DNA of 64,000 bases from Luteimicrobium xylanilyticum (GTDB lineage: Bacteria; Actinomycetota; Actinomycetes; Actinomycetales; Cellulomonadaceae). The DNA lies in assembly GCF_009429125.1 (NCBI RefSeq), contig NZ_CP045529.1, positions 1,984,001-2,048,000 on the forward strand, read 5' to 3'. How positions within the stretch are numbered: position 1 is the first letter of the stretch; each line of letters begins with the position of its first letter. The notes under the pieces are model-generated. The model was not told the DNA's origin, did not search any database, and saw nothing but the letters and a program-made list of their open reading frames with translations. Position numbers and translations under genes: made by a program. Of this stretch, positions 41,314 through 50,277 are shown piece by piece.

Positions 41314-41319
41314 CCCGTC

Positions 41320-41325
41320 ACCGTA
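41320..41325 (-). promoter_or_regulatory. -10 element, leaderless promoter of the AraC gene
   Basis: TACGGT (minus strand) 6 nt before the GTG at 41313; no Shine-Dalgarno. Confidence 0.5.
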
Positions 41326-41436
41326 GACGCTCGCGTATGGGGGTGAGCGTCTGGCCCATGTCGGCGCGTCGTCGATGCCGGTTGACTCGTCGCAGGGCGG
41401 TCGAAAGGGCCGCCGACTCACCACCAAGGAGCTGCC

Positions 41437-41982
41437 GTGCGTCCTCTGACCGCCGTCCTGACCTGCCTGACCGTCCTTTCCGCCGGTGCGATGGCCGGCA
41501 CGTTCTTCGCCTTCGCGGTGGGTGTGATGCCGGGGCTGTCCGCGGCGAGCCCGGCGACGGCCGTCTCGGCGATGCGCCACATCAACGCTCGGATCGAGAA
41601 CCCGCTCTTCCTCGCCGTGTTCATGCTCGTGCCCGTCTTCGCCGCGGTCGCGGGGTTCCTCGCGCTGCGCTCGGGCCAGCGCACCGCGGGGCTTCTGCTG
41701 CTCGTGGCGGCGGCCGTCTACGTCGTCGGGACGATCGTCACGACGGGCGCGGTGAACGTCCCGCTCAACCAGACGCTCGCGGCTGCGTCGCCGCACGCCG
41801 ACCCGGCCGCCGTCTGGGCGAGCTTCGTGGGGCGGTGGAACACGGGCAACGCGGTACGCGCGGTCGCCTCGACCGTCACGCTCCTGCTCGCCGCCTGCGC
41901 TTTCGCGGGGCGGACTGCCGCGCCGAGGGCGGGGTCCGCAGCCGAGAGCGTCACAGACGCGGTCATGACCCTGGCCCGCTGA
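41437..41982 (+). CDS. DUF1772 (anthrone-oxygenase-like) membrane protein
   Basis: 181 residues with four hydrophobic helices (AVLTCLTVLSAGAMAGTFFAF, LAVFMLVPVFAAVAGFLAL, AGLLLLVAAAVYVVGTIVT, AVASTVTLLLAACAF). It has the family motif NVPLNQTLA and WNTGNAVRAVAS. Bacterial DUF1772 proteins are related to anthrone oxygenases of polyketide pathways, but most have no proven reaction. GTG 41437 after AAGGAG. Divergent from the AraC regulator. Confidence 0.85.
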   Translation: MRPLTAVLTCLTVLSAGAMAGTFFAFAVGVMPGLSAASPATAVSAMRHINARIENPLFLAVFMLVPVFAAVAGFLALRSGQRTAGLLLLVAAAVYVVGTIVTTGAVNVPLNQTLAAASPHADPAAVWASFVGRWNTGNAVRAVASTVTLLLAACAFAGRTAAPRAGSAAESVTDAVMTLAR

Positions 41983-41992
41983 GCGTGTCCGG

Positions 41993-42550
41993 TCAGACAG
42001 CCGGGGGCGTCGAGCCGAGGGCCGTGCGTCGAGCGACCGTCAACGGCAGGAGGACCCACAGCCCGAACAGCCCGCACAGCGCCACTCCCCCGGCGACCGC
42101 CCCGGCGAGCGGCGAGATCACCACGTCGAAGAGGAAGAACACGCAGCCGACGATGGTCAGGCCGAGCGCGAGCAGGCCGAGCCGGGCGAGGCGGTGCCCG
42201 AGCACCACGGTCTCGCGCTTGAGCTGTCTCCGGAACAGGAACCGGTGCAGGCTCACCGGCGCCACGAGCAGCCCGATCGCCGTCGTCGAGAGCGCGACGA
42301 GCACGAGGTAGGTCACGACCTCGAGGTCGTCCAGGCGCCCGAAGCGCTGCTGGAACGGGACGGTCAGGAGGAACCCGGTGAGGACCTGGGCGCCGGTCTG
42401 CGTGACCCGCAGCTCCTGCAGGAGCTCGTTCCAGTTCCGGTCGAGCCGCTCGGCCACGGTCTCGTGGCGGCCGGCGTCGTCGGGCGCCCATGGACCCTCG
42501 TCAGGTCCCTCGTCCCCGGCCGTGCCGCCGGGCGCAGCGTCGTCGCGCAC
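41993..42550 (-). CDS. DUF6328-family membrane protein
   Basis: 185 residues. An acidic N-terminus then RHETVAERLDRNWNELLQELRVTQTGAQVLTGFLLTVPFQQRFGRLD, the hallmark of this actinobacterial family, and four transmembrane helices in two hairpins (VTYLVLVALSTTAIGLLVAPV, LGLLALGLTIVGCVFFLFDVV, LAGAVAGGVALCGLFGLWVLL). Function unknown. GTG 42550 has TAGCGT 6 nt upstream (rc 42557-42562). Follows the two-component genes on the same strand but with its own promoter. Confidence 0.87.
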   Translation of the reverse strand: MRDDAAPGGTAGDEGPDEGPWAPDDAGRHETVAERLDRNWNELLQELRVTQTGAQVLTGFLLTVPFQQRFGRLDDLEVVTYLVLVALSTTAIGLLVAPVSLHRFLFRRQLKRETVVLGHRLARLGLLALGLTIVGCVFFLFDVVISPLAGAVAGGVALCGLFGLWVLLPLTVARRTALGSTPPAV

Positions 42551-42556
42551 GATCCC

Positions 42557-42562
42557 ACGCTA
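42557..42562 (-). promoter_or_regulatory. -10 element, leaderless promoter of the DUF6328 gene
   Basis: TAGCGT (minus) 6 nt before the GTG at 42550; overlaps the stop-codon region of the upstream response regulator. Confidence 0.5.
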
Positions 42563-43267
42563 TCCGTCGGTTCGGGCCGACGGCGCGACGAGGCCCGACT
42601 CGTACGCCGCGACAACGAGCTGGGCTCGGTCGCGCGCCCCCAGCTTCGTCAGGAGCCGGCTCACGTGCGTCTTCACCGTGGTGACCTCGACGACGAGCTC
42701 GGCGGCGAGCTCGGCGTTCGACCGGCCACGAGCGACGAGGGCGAGCACCTCCTTCTCGCGCTCGGTCAGGCCGGCCAGGCGGCCGTCGTCGGGCGCCGGC
42801 GCTGCCGGTGCCTGCCGGACGAACGCCGACACCAGTTGCGTCGTCACGCTCGGCGCGAGGAGCGACTCCCCCGCCGCGACGACACGGATCGCGTCGAGCA
42901 GGCGCTCGGGCGGCGTGTCCTTGAGCACGAATCCGCTCGCGCCGGCCCGCAGCGCCTGGAACACGTGCTCGTCGTGGTCGAACGTCGTCACGACGAGCAC
43001 GCGCGGACCGTCGGGCTCGTTCGCGAGGTAGCGGGTCGCCTCGAGACCGTCCATCACGGGCATGCGCAGGTCCATGAGCACCACGTCGGGGCGCAGTGCC
43101 CGAGCCTGCCGTACCGCGTCCGCGCCGTGGGACGCCTCGCCCACGACCTCGAGGTCGGGCGCCGACGCGACGAGCGCACGGAAACCCGCCCGGACCAGGG
43201 CCTCGTCGTCGACGACGAGCACCCGCGTCTGCGCGGCCATCTCGCTCGCCGACCGGTCGTCAGGCAT
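42560..43267 (-). CDS. NarL/LuxR-family response regulator
   Basis: 235 residues. Receiver domain: VLVVDDEALVRAGFRALVAS, phospho-Asp in DVVLMDLRMPVMDGLEATR, Lys in GFVLKDTPPERLL. C-terminal LuxR HTH: LTEREKEVLALVARGRSNAELAAELVVEVTTVKTHVSRLLTKLGARDRAQLVVAAYE. The ATG at 43267 overlaps the kinase stop by 8 bp; an ATG at 43240 is an alternative since 43267 has no Shine-Dalgarno. Partner of the upstream kinase; may bind the inverted repeats at 44529-44634. Confidence 0.93.
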   Translation of the reverse strand: MPDDRSASEMAAQTRVLVVDDEALVRAGFRALVASAPDLEVVGEASHGADAVRQARALRPDVVLMDLRMPVMDGLEATRYLANEPDGPRVLVVTTFDHDEHVFQALRAGASGFVLKDTPPERLLDAIRVVAAGESLLAPSVTTQLVSAFVRQAPAAPAPDDGRLAGLTEREKEVLALVARGRSNAELAAELVVEVTTVKTHVSRLLTKLGARDRAQLVVAAYESGLVAPSARTDG

Positions 43268-44498
43268 CAGGAGGCTGGGCTCGTCCGGCACGCTCCCCAG
43301 TATGGTGCGTGCCCGCCTGCTCGCCCGGGACGGGCCCGAACACGGCCTCCACGCGCCAGCCGCCGCCGTCGAGCGGACCGGCGCTCGCACGCCCACCGTG
43401 CAGCGCGACTCGCGCGCGGATGCCCTCGACGCCCAGCCCGGACCCGGCGAGCGCTGACGAAGGTGAGGTGCCGTCGGCATCCGCGGCTCCGGTGTCCTCG
43501 ACGGTGACCACGAGCGGATCAGCGCGGCGGATCTCGACGCGCACGTCGGCCCTCGGTGCGTGCTTGACGACGTTCGTGAGCGCCTCCTGGACGACCCGAT
43601 ACGCGGACGTCTCGAGGAGCCGGTCGTAGGTCGCCTCGCCCTCGGTCCTCAGCTCGACCGTCAGTCCGGCGTCGGCGACGGAGGCCGCGAGGGCGGGGAC
43701 GTCGTCGAGCGTGGGCTCGGACACGGGCGCGTCTCCACCGACGTCCCGGAGCCCGGCGAGGACACCGCGGAGCTCGGACAGCGCCCTACGGCTGGTGTCT
43801 TCGATCGTGGCGAGCGCGGCTCGCGCCTGCTCCGGGTCGTCGTCGAGGAGGAGCCTGCCCACGCCTGCCCGGACCGCGACCAGCGACAGGGTGTGGGACA
43901 CGACGTCGTGGACGTCGCGGGACACGCGCAGCCGCTCCTCGGCACGGACCCGCGCGTCGGCCTCGCGGGCGAGCCGCGCCTCCTCGGCGGCGAGTGCCGC
44001 CGCGAGCCGGCGCCGGGTCCGCACGACGTCGCCGACGAACCACCCCGCACCGGCGACGAGGAGCTGGACGATGTCCTGGTCCCGGTCCGGCTGCACGAAG
44101 TACGAGACAAGGTCGGCCGCGCTCACGGTGATCGCGGCGGTGGCGACGGCGAGGATCGCGGTCCGGCGCGGCAGCCGGACCGCGCAGACGTAGGCGGCGA
44201 TTCCGAGGGCGGGGCCGAGGTCGCTCACGAACGGCGTCACCCGGACGCCAGTGAGGGCCGCGGCGACGAGACCGGCACTGACGAGGGCGAGCGCGGGGAC
44301 GGGTGCGCGAGGCGCCCAGGCCAGCGGGGCCGCCACGAGCAGCCCCAGCAGGGGGGTCGCGAGGGGGTGGGCGTCGGACGGCGGCGATGCCAGGACCGGC
44401 ACGGTGAACAGCGCGAACGTGGCCACGGCCAGAGCGACGTCGAGCCACGGCCCGGCCCGGTGCCGCCGGGTGGTCGGGGGCGCGACGAGGAGGGTCAT
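43260..44498 (-). CDS. NarL-type sensor histidine kinase
   Basis: 412 residues. Five or six membrane helices at the N-terminus (FALFTVPVLASPP, LALVSAGLVAAALTG, AILAVATAAITVSAADLVSYF) with little extracytoplasmic sequence, so membrane or intramembrane sensing. HisKA_3: RLRVSRDVHDVVSHTLSLVAVRAGVG, with the phospho-His in RDVHD. HATPase: EALTNVVKHAP, VEDTGAAD, GSGLGVEGIRARVALHGG. ATG 44498 has TAGGGT 7 nt upstream. Resembles the DesK/LiaS group that monitors membrane state. Confidence 0.92.
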   Translation of the reverse strand: MTLLVAPPTTRRHRAGPWLDVALAVATFALFTVPVLASPPSDAHPLATPLLGLLVAAPLAWAPRAPVPALALVSAGLVAAALTGVRVTPFVSDLGPALGIAAYVCAVRLPRRTAILAVATAAITVSAADLVSYFVQPDRDQDIVQLLVAGAGWFVGDVVRTRRRLAAALAAEEARLAREADARVRAEERLRVSRDVHDVVSHTLSLVAVRAGVGRLLLDDDPEQARAALATIEDTSRRALSELRGVLAGLRDVGGDAPVSEPTLDDVPALAASVADAGLTVELRTEGEATYDRLLETSAYRVVQEALTNVVKHAPRADVRVEIRRADPLVVTVEDTGAADADGTSPSSALAGSGLGVEGIRARVALHGGRASAGPLDGGGWRVEAVFGPVPGEQAGTHHTGERAGRAQPPDA

Positions 44499-44505
44499 GG
44501 CACCG

Positions 44506-44511
44506 ACCCTA
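44506..44511 (-). promoter_or_regulatory. -10 element, leaderless promoter of the kinase gene
   Basis: TAGGGT (minus) 7 nt before the ATG at 44498; 18 bp from the first inverted repeat of the operator array. Confidence 0.5.
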
Positions 44512-44528
44512 GGGTCGCGGCCCGGCGG

Positions 44529-44634
44529 CGTCGTCCTCCTCGAGGACGACGAGCCGCGTCATCCTCCGGGACGGTCTGCGCCCGGCGTCGTCCTCCGGGA
44601 CGACGCCGGGCTCCGTCCGCGAGCAGGACGTCCT
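44529..44634. promoter_or_regulatory. Array of inverted repeats (candidate response-regulator operators)
   Basis: Between divergent kinase and membrane-protein genes: CGTCGTCCTC/GAGGACGACG (44529-44551), a weaker GTC-A-TCC/GGGACGG (44558-44575), a 14-bp-arm repeat GCCCGGCGTCGTCC (44580-44593 with 44598-44611), and the palindrome AGGACGTCCT (44625-44634). All share a GTCsTCC...GGACgAC theme. Confidence 0.6.
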
Positions 44635-44663
44635 CTCGCAGGACCGGGCGGGAGGCTCGAGCC

Positions 44664-45224
44664 ATGAACACACCGAACCGGCTCTCCCGTCCGATCGTCC
44701 TCACGTCCGCCGCGCTGTTCGCCGCCGGGATCGTCTCGGGCGCGGGCATCTACGCCCGTCGCAGCGACACCCCAGAGGTCCACCACGGCGACACGTCGGC
44801 CTGGACCGTGCACCTCATCCTCACGGCGCTCGCGGTCGCGGTGGTCGCTCTGCTCGCGGTCCGTGGCTGTCTCGTCCGGTCCGTGCGGGTCCCGTTCACC
44901 CGGGCCGCGGGCGCGCGTGTCCGGCTCACGCTGCGCGAGGCCGTCCGGAGCCCCGGCGCGGCTGTCCGCACCGTCGTCTCTCTGCCGTTCGCGTGGATCT
45001 TCCTGTTCGGGATCTTTCGGGCAGGCGAGCAGGTGATCGCAGGGCTCGACCCGAACTTCACGGCGAACGCGTGGGGCGGTCCGTCGTACCTCGGTGCGAT
45101 GTACTGCCACTACCTCGATGTCGTGCTCCTGATGGCGGTGGCCGCCCTCGCCCTCCACGGGCTGCTCCTGCGGCCCGCCGCCGTGCGGACGCCGTCGGGC
45201 ATGGGCAAGGTGGAGACGAGGTGA
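44664..45224 (+). CDS. Membrane protein, unknown function (possible target of the adjacent two-component system)
   Basis: 186 residues with four transmembrane segments (IVLTSAALFAAGIVSGAGIYA, VHLILTALAVAVVALLAV, VVSLPFAWIFLFGIFRAG, YLDVVLLMAVAALALHGLLL). A short motif AWGGPSYLGAMYCHYLD precedes the last helix. I do not recognise the family. ATG 44664 after GGGAGG. The promoter region is the inverted-repeat array shared with the kinase/regulator genes. Confidence 0.75.
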   Translation: MNTPNRLSRPIVLTSAALFAAGIVSGAGIYARRSDTPEVHHGDTSAWTVHLILTALAVAVVALLAVRGCLVRSVRVPFTRAAGARVRLTLREAVRSPGAAVRTVVSLPFAWIFLFGIFRAGEQVIAGLDPNFTANAWGGPSYLGAMYCHYLDVVLLMAVAALALHGLLLRPAAVRTPSGMGKVETR

Positions 45225-45272
45225 TCGCCGCGACCGGCGCACCGGGCCCAACCATCCACCGGGAGGCGGACC

Positions 45273-45542
45273 ATGCCGAAGCGCAGCCCTGGACCGAGCG
45301 TCAAGGACAAGAAGCTGTACGAGGAGCTCCGCGACGAGGGGAACTCGAAAGAGAAGAGCGCACGCATCGCGAACGCAGCCGCCGGGAGCTCGCGCTCGAA
45401 GGTCGGCAAGAAGGGCGGGGAGTCCGGGTCCTACGGGGACTGGACGGTTGCCGACCTGCGCAAACGGGCCTCCGAGATCGGGATCGAGGGCCGCTCGTCG
45501 ATGAAGAAGGCCGAGCTGGTCAAGGCGCTACGGAACCACTGA
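45273..45542 (+). CDS. DUF7218/Rho-N-domain small basic protein
   Basis: 89 residues. First half: KRSPGPSVKDKKLYEELRDEGNSKEKSARIANAAA, a compact helical motif common in small actinobacterial proteins. Second half: a Rho termination factor N-terminal-like (SAP/LEM-type) domain WTVADLRKRASEIGIEGRSSMKKAELVKALRNH. Probably binds nucleic acid. ATG 45273 after GGGAGG; its 3' end overlaps the convergent ATPase gene by 23 bp. Confidence 0.87.
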   Translation: MPKRSPGPSVKDKKLYEELRDEGNSKEKSARIANAAAGSSRSKVGKKGGESGSYGDWTVADLRKRASEIGIEGRSSMKKAELVKALRNH

Positions 45543-48327
45543 CCGGGCTGTGAGCGGCGGCGAGACGTGAACGCTCTCGCCGCCTGCTCAGCGCCTTGAC
45601 GGCTTCGACGAAACCGAACACCGCCACGGCCAGGAGGAGCGGGACCCACCAGCCGCGCCAGCCCACGGACGCCGAGTCGAAGACCGTGTGCATGAAGGGC
45701 ACGTAGACGAAGAGCAGCTGCAGCACGACGAGCGCACCGGCCGAGATCCACAGGACGCGGTTGCCGCGCAGCACGTCGAGCGTGAGGCTCGAGCGGCCGA
45801 GGAACCGGCAGTTGAACAGGTAGGCGAGCTGTCCGAGGACGAGGGTCGTGACGGCGGTGGTCTGCGCCTGCGCGACGCTCATGTTGCCCGCCCGCTCGGT
45901 GAAGAACACGACGAGGGTCGCCCCGCCGATGACGGCGGAGACGAGCAGGATCCGGCCGAGGGCCGCTCTCCCGACGAGCGACTCGTCCGGGTCACGCGGC
46001 GGCCGGTCCATGATGCCCGGCTCGGCCGACTCGTACGCGAGCGCGAGGGACAGCGTGACGGCGGTGACCATGTTGACCCAGAGCACCTGGACGGGCGTGA
46101 GGGGCAGCGTCAGCCCGAACAGGACGGCCACGAGGATGACGAGGGCCTGCGCGCCGTTGGTCGGCAGCAGGAAGAGGACCGACTTGCGGACGTTGTCGTA
46201 GATCCGGCGCCCCTCCTCGACCGCTCGCTCGATGGTCGCGAAGTTGTCGTCCGCGAGCACGACGTCGGCGGCCTCCTTGGTCGCCTCGGTCCCCTTGATC
46301 CCCATCGCGACCCCGACGTCGGCCTGGCTGAGGGCAGGGGCGTCGTTCACGCCGTCTCCCGTCATGGCGACGACCTGGCGGTGCGCCTGGAGGGCCGAGA
46401 CGATCCGGATCTTGTGCTCGGGGCTCGTGCGCGCGTAGACGTCGACGTCCAGCACGACGGCGCGCAGCTGCACGGTCGAGAGGGCCTCGAGCTCGGCTCC
46501 GGTCAGGACCGCGGGGGCGGTGTCCTCGTCGGGCGTGCCTGGTCCGAGGGGTCGGCCGGCGCTGTCGAGGATGCCGAGCTCCTTGGCGATCGCGACGGCC
46601 GTCCCGGGGTGGTCGCCGGTGATCATCTTGACCGCGATGCCCGCGCGGTGGCAGTCCGCGATGGCCACGACGGCCTCCGGCCGCGGCGGGTCGACGATCC
46701 CGATCAGCCCGCAGAGCTCGAGCTCGTGGAGGTCGTCGTCGTGGACGCCGCGCGCGCCGTCGGGCGCCGTTCGGCGGGCTGCGGCGAGGACGCGCAGGCC
46801 GCGTGCCCCGAGTGCCTCCACCTCGCCCTCCCAGAACGCCGGATCGAGCGGCTCGGCCGTGCCGTCCGCGCCCACCTGGCTCGCGCACCGGGCGAGCACC
46901 CGGTCCGGCGCACCTTTGACGTGCACGACGGCGCCGCTCCCCCGGGCGTCGAGCGTCGCCATGTACTTGACCGCGGAGTCGAAGGGCACGACCGCGACGC
47001 GGTCCCAGCCGGCACCGTCCTCGCCCGCCTTGAGCGCGAGCGTGCGCAGGGCGCCCTCCGTGGGCTCGCCGACCAGGGCCCAGCCGCCGGCGCCCGGGAC
47101 GACCTCGGCGTCGTTGCACAGGGCCACCGCCTCGACGACGGAGCGAAGGTCAGGGTGGTCGCCCAGCGCCGCCTGCACCCCGCCCGACGACGTCACAGCG
47201 CCCTCCGGCGCGTACCCGGCGCCGTCGACGTCGAAGGTCCCGTCAGCGGTCCGCACGACCCGTGCCGTCATCTCGTTCTTGGTGAGCGTGCCCGTCTTGT
47301 CAGAGCAGATCGTCGTGACCGCCCCCAGCGTCTCGACCGACGGCAGGCGTCGGGTGATCGCGTTGCGCCGAGCCATCTGCTGGACGCCCAGCGCGAGCGT
47401 GATGGTCACCAGTGCGGGCAGGCCCTCGGGCACCGCCGCGACCGCGAACCCGATCGACGCCGACAGGAGCTCGTCGACCGAGAAGTGGTGCAGGGTGTGC
47501 CCGATCACGGCCATGACCACGCCGAGCACGAGGATGAGGAGCGCGATCGCGGTGCCGAACCGCCCGAGCTGCCGGGTCAGCGGTGTCGACAGCTCGTCGG
47601 CCTCGGCCACGAGGCCCTGGATCCGCCCGAGCTCGGTCGAGGCTCCCGTCTCGACGACGACCCCCGAGCCCGTGCCGGCCACGACGATCGTGCCGGAGAA
47701 CAGCATGCTGCTGCGGTCGCCGACACCGGCCTGCGGGTCCACCGGGACGGGGTCCTTCTCGGTCGCCAGCGCCTCGCCCGTCAGGGCGGACTCCTCGACG
47801 CGGAGGTTCGTGGCCTCGAGCACCCGCACGTCGGCGGGGACGCGCTCCCCCGGCCGCACACGCACGACGTCGCCGGGGACCACGTGCGCCGCGTCGACCG
47901 TCGCCCACGCGCCGTCGCGCAGCACCTCGGCCGAGGGCGAGAGCATCTGGCGGATGCCCTCCAGCGCGCTCTCCGCCCGCCCCTCCTGGATGAACCCGAC
48001 CGCGGCGTTCACGACGGCGACGAGCAGGATGATCGTGAAGTCGATCCACTCGCCGAGGATCGCCTTGAGCCCGGCGGAGACCAGCAGGACGTACACGAGG
48101 ACGTCCTGGAACTGGGCGAGGACCCGCCGCCAGAGCGGCGGTCGCTCGGGCGGCGGGAGCTCGTTCGGGCCGACGTCGGCGAGGCGTCGAGCGGCGGACG
48201 CCGAGCCGAGACCGCCGGCGCTCGAGCCGAGCTCGGCCGCGACCTCGGGGGCCGGCCTCGCCCAGGGGGTCGCGACCGCCCGGGTGGCGGCGGTGGGTGC
48301 GGGCGGCGGGGCGGGCACGGCGGTCAC
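45520..48327 (-). CDS. P2-type cation-transporting ATPase (Ca2+/cation, CtpF-like)
   Basis: 935 residues. N-terminal cation-ATPase domain (LADVGPNELPPPERPPLWRRVLAQFQDVLVYVLL), TGEA loop EESALTGEALATEKDPVP, membrane motif AAVPEGLPALVTITLALG (P2A-like), phosphorylation site CSDKTGTLTKNEM, KGAPDRVLARC, MTGDGVNDAPALSQADVGVAMG, and the C-terminal six-helix bundle with LWVNMVTAVTLSLALAYE. It pumps Ca2+ or another cation out of the cytoplasm. A TTG at 48339 is in frame; I choose GTG 48327 because the TTG lacks a ribosome site. Preceded by a strong hairpin. Confidence 0.92.
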   Translation of the reverse strand: MTAVPAPPPAPTAATRAVATPWARPAPEVAAELGSSAGGLGSASAARRLADVGPNELPPPERPPLWRRVLAQFQDVLVYVLLVSAGLKAILGEWIDFTIILLVAVVNAAVGFIQEGRAESALEGIRQMLSPSAEVLRDGAWATVDAAHVVPGDVVRVRPGERVPADVRVLEATNLRVEESALTGEALATEKDPVPVDPQAGVGDRSSMLFSGTIVVAGTGSGVVVETGASTELGRIQGLVAEADELSTPLTRQLGRFGTAIALLILVLGVVMAVIGHTLHHFSVDELLSASIGFAVAAVPEGLPALVTITLALGVQQMARRNAITRRLPSVETLGAVTTICSDKTGTLTKNEMTARVVRTADGTFDVDGAGYAPEGAVTSSGGVQAALGDHPDLRSVVEAVALCNDAEVVPGAGGWALVGEPTEGALRTLALKAGEDGAGWDRVAVVPFDSAVKYMATLDARGSGAVVHVKGAPDRVLARCASQVGADGTAEPLDPAFWEGEVEALGARGLRVLAAARRTAPDGARGVHDDDLHELELCGLIGIVDPPRPEAVVAIADCHRAGIAVKMITGDHPGTAVAIAKELGILDSAGRPLGPGTPDEDTAPAVLTGAELEALSTVQLRAVVLDVDVYARTSPEHKIRIVSALQAHRQVVAMTGDGVNDAPALSQADVGVAMGIKGTEATKEAADVVLADDNFATIERAVEEGRRIYDNVRKSVLFLLPTNGAQALVILVAVLFGLTLPLTPVQVLWVNMVTAVTLSLALAYESAEPGIMDRPPRDPDESLVGRAALGRILLVSAVIGGATLVVFFTERAGNMSVAQAQTTAVTTLVLGQLAYLFNCRFLGRSSLTLDVLRGNRVLWISAGALVVLQLLFVYVPFMHTVFDSASVGWRGWWVPLLLAVAVFGFVEAVKALSRRRERSRLAAAHSPVSGSVAP

Positions 48328-48352
48328 GTCCTCATTCAAGACCGCGAAGCGG

Positions 48353-48394
48353 GGCCCCGCACCCGGCGCCGTCGGCGGCGTCGGGTGCGGGGCC
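48353..48394. terminator. Strong hairpin between alkaline phosphatase and ATPase genes
   Basis: A perfect 13-bp stem GGCCCCGCACCCG / CGGGTGCGGGGCC (48353-48365 with 48382-48394), 16-nt loop. It lies just downstream of the phosphatase stop (48412) on the leftward strand and shortly before the ATPase start. Confidence 0.75.
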
Positions 48395-48411
48395 GAGCAG
48401 GCGGTCGCCCG

Positions 48412-50139
48412 TCAGCGGTGGTTCGCGATCGTGAAGTGCACGACCTTCTCGCTCGTCACGCCGTCGTGCCCGACGACGTCGATCTTGAGCTGGTACGCGC
48501 CGTCCGGGTAGTCGCGCGTGTCGAGGACGAGCGTCGGCCGCTTGCCGGCCTGCGTGCTCCCCGGCGCCTTGGTGTTGTCGGTGAGCCAGCGGCCGCCCTG
48601 GTTGAGCTCGATGTAGGTGTACTTCGGCTCGACGTTCGTCGTGACCTTGACCGTCACCCTGCCCTTGAGCCGGGCACCGTCGCTCACGTTGACGTTGTCG
48701 ACGGTCGCCTCTTCGGGCGCGGGCTTGTCGGCGTCGAGGCGCAGCGCGTCGCGGATCGTGAAGAACAGGTCCGTCTGGTCCGTCAGCCCGACGACGTTCG
48801 CCGCCCGCGGACCGTAGCCCGCGACCCGGACCTGGGTGCCCGTGTGGTCCTGCGAGCCTCCCTCGTCGGCCGTCCCGTACGCGACGGTGAGCGGCTGGTC
48901 GTCGGCGGTCACGAGCGTGCGGGTCAGGCCCGGTGTCGTGGTCCCCGGGTAGACGATCTGGCTCGAGTGGCCGTGGTCGGCGGTCACGACGACGAGCGTG
49001 TGGCCGTCCTTCTTCGCGAAGTCGAGCGCGGCCTGCACGGCCTCGTCGAGGTCGACGGTCTCACCGATCTGGCCGCACGGGTTCGCGGCGTGGTCCTGCT
49101 TGTCGATGCTCGCGCCCTCGACCTGGAGGAAGAAGCCCTTCTTCGCGCCCCGGTCGTCGAGCAGCGAGATGGCCTTCGACGTCATGTCGGCGAGCTTCGG
49201 CTGGGTGGCGGGCAGCGCGGGGTTCGCCGTGCAGCGCACGGGGGTCTCGGCGCCGCCGGTGTGCGTGGCGAGCGGCCCGGACCACCGGGTCGCGAAGTTG
49301 CCGTCGGCGAACAGGCCCAGGACCGGGGTCTTCTGGTCGGCGGTCGCGACCTTGGCGAGACCGGCGGCGTCGGTCACGACCTGGTAGCCGCGCGCCTTCG
49401 CCTGGTCCAGCAGCGTCTTGCCCTGCCACTGGCCGGCCTTCGCGGTCTCGCGGAACGACGCGGCGCCGCCCCCGAGGGTGACGTCCGCGCGCGCCCCGAG
49501 GAGCTGTTCGGTGATCGAGCCGGCGCCGCCGTTCTCGAGCGCGTTCTCCGGGCACTTCTTCGTGGTCGACGACGGCGCGTAGCAGCCGCGCTCGGACACG
49601 TGCGCCACCTGGACGGCCGGGGTGGCGTCCTGGAGCTCCGCGGTCGTCACGTCGCCCGTGCGCAAGCCGTTTGCCCGCGCGATCTCGAGGAGGCTGCGCT
49701 GCGCGTCGCCGTCGACGTCGACCGAGATCGCGCCGTTGTAGGTCTTGGTGCCGGTCGCCCACCCCGAGCCCGACGCCGCGGAGTCGGTCACGTAGTCGGG
49801 CCGGCCGTTGCTCCGGTCGAGCGAGTAGGTCGTGTACTGGCCGGTGAGGGGCAGCGCGTCGATCCCGGGCAGCCGCCCGGCCGCGCCGTACTGGTAGTCG
49901 CGGGCGAGCGTGATCTCGGAGTCGCCCATCCCGTCCCCGATCAGCAGGATCACGTTGCGGGCGGCTCCGCCCTTGACCTCGTGCTTGATCGACGACGTCT
50001 GGTCGCCGTCGAGACGGCGGGCGTCTCCGTGCCCGGTCAGGTCGGTGCCGAGCGCGGTGGCCGCCGTCGTGGCGACGGCGAGCCCTCCGACGAGTGCCAT
50101 GGCGAGGCCGGCACGACGGCCGGCGCGGGTCGGGCGCAT
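48412..50139 (-). CDS. phoA: Secreted alkaline phosphatase (PhoA family)
   Basis: 575 residues. Signal peptide [29 protein letters not shown]. Catalytic core: [18 protein letters not shown], nucleophile Ser in [42 protein letters not shown], and the zinc histidine in [13 protein letters not shown]. The last ~100 residues ([20 protein letters not shown]...[10 protein letters not shown]) form an Ig-like/beta extension. Two-Cys pairs ([16 protein letters not shown]) are likely disulfides. ATG 50139 after AAAGGGA. Upstream GTTCACC on the coding strand may be half of a Pho box, in keeping with phosphate control. Confidence 0.93.
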   Translation of the reverse strand: MRPTRAGRRAGLAMALVGGLAVATTAATALGTDLTGHGDARRLDGDQTSSIKHEVKGGAARNVILLIGDGMGDSEITLARDYQYGAAGRLPGIDALPLTGQYTTYSLDRSNGRPDYVTDSAASGSGWATGTKTYNGAISVDVDGDAQRSLLEIARANGLRTGDVTTAELQDATPAVQVAHVSERGCYAPSSTTKKCPENALENGGAGSITEQLLGARADVTLGGGAASFRETAKAGQWQGKTLLDQAKARGYQVVTDAAGLAKVATADQKTPVLGLFADGNFATRWSGPLATHTGGAETPVRCTANPALPATQPKLADMTSKAISLLDDRGAKKGFFLQVEGASIDKQDHAANPCGQIGETVDLDEAVQAALDFAKKDGHTLVVVTADHGHSSQIVYPGTTTPGLTRTLVTADDQPLTVAYGTADEGGSQDHTGTQVRVAGYGPRAANVVGLTDQTDLFFTIRDALRLDADKPAPEEATVDNVNVSDGARLKGRVTVKVTTNVEPKYTYIELNQGGRWLTDNTKAPGSTQAGKRPTLVLDTRDYPDGAYQLKIDVVGHDGVTSEKVVHFTIANHR

Positions 50140-50211
50140 GATGTCCCTTTCGACTGGTCGGTGCGGCAACGTCTGCCGCCCGACCAGTCGACCGGACCGA
50201 GGTGTCCCCCG

Positions 50212-50240
50212 GCCGACGCCGCGGCGTCGGCGGGGTGAAC
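50212..50240. promoter_or_regulatory. 20-bp perfect palindrome plus GTTCACC half-site upstream of the phosphatase gene
   Basis: GCCGACGCCG/CGGCGTCGGC (50212-50231) is a perfect palindrome 46 bp after the MBL-fold gene stop and ~70 bp before phoA. It could terminate the MBL transcript. Next to it the minus strand reads GTTCACCCCGC, matching one unit of the streptomycete PHO box (GKTCAYYYRSG), but a second adjacent unit is not clear. Confidence 0.4.
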
Positions 50241-50277
50241 GATGTGGAGCGCCTGTGAGCCCGGGGCGCGAGCGCGG

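Noticed and set aside
44580-44611. Rho-independent terminator for the kinase operon
   Set aside because: It lies upstream of both divergent genes, not downstream of any, so an operator role fits better.
45688-50238. 1516-codon plus-strand open frame over the ATPase and phosphatase genes
   Set aside because: Shadow of two well-defined minus-strand genes; low-complexity translation.
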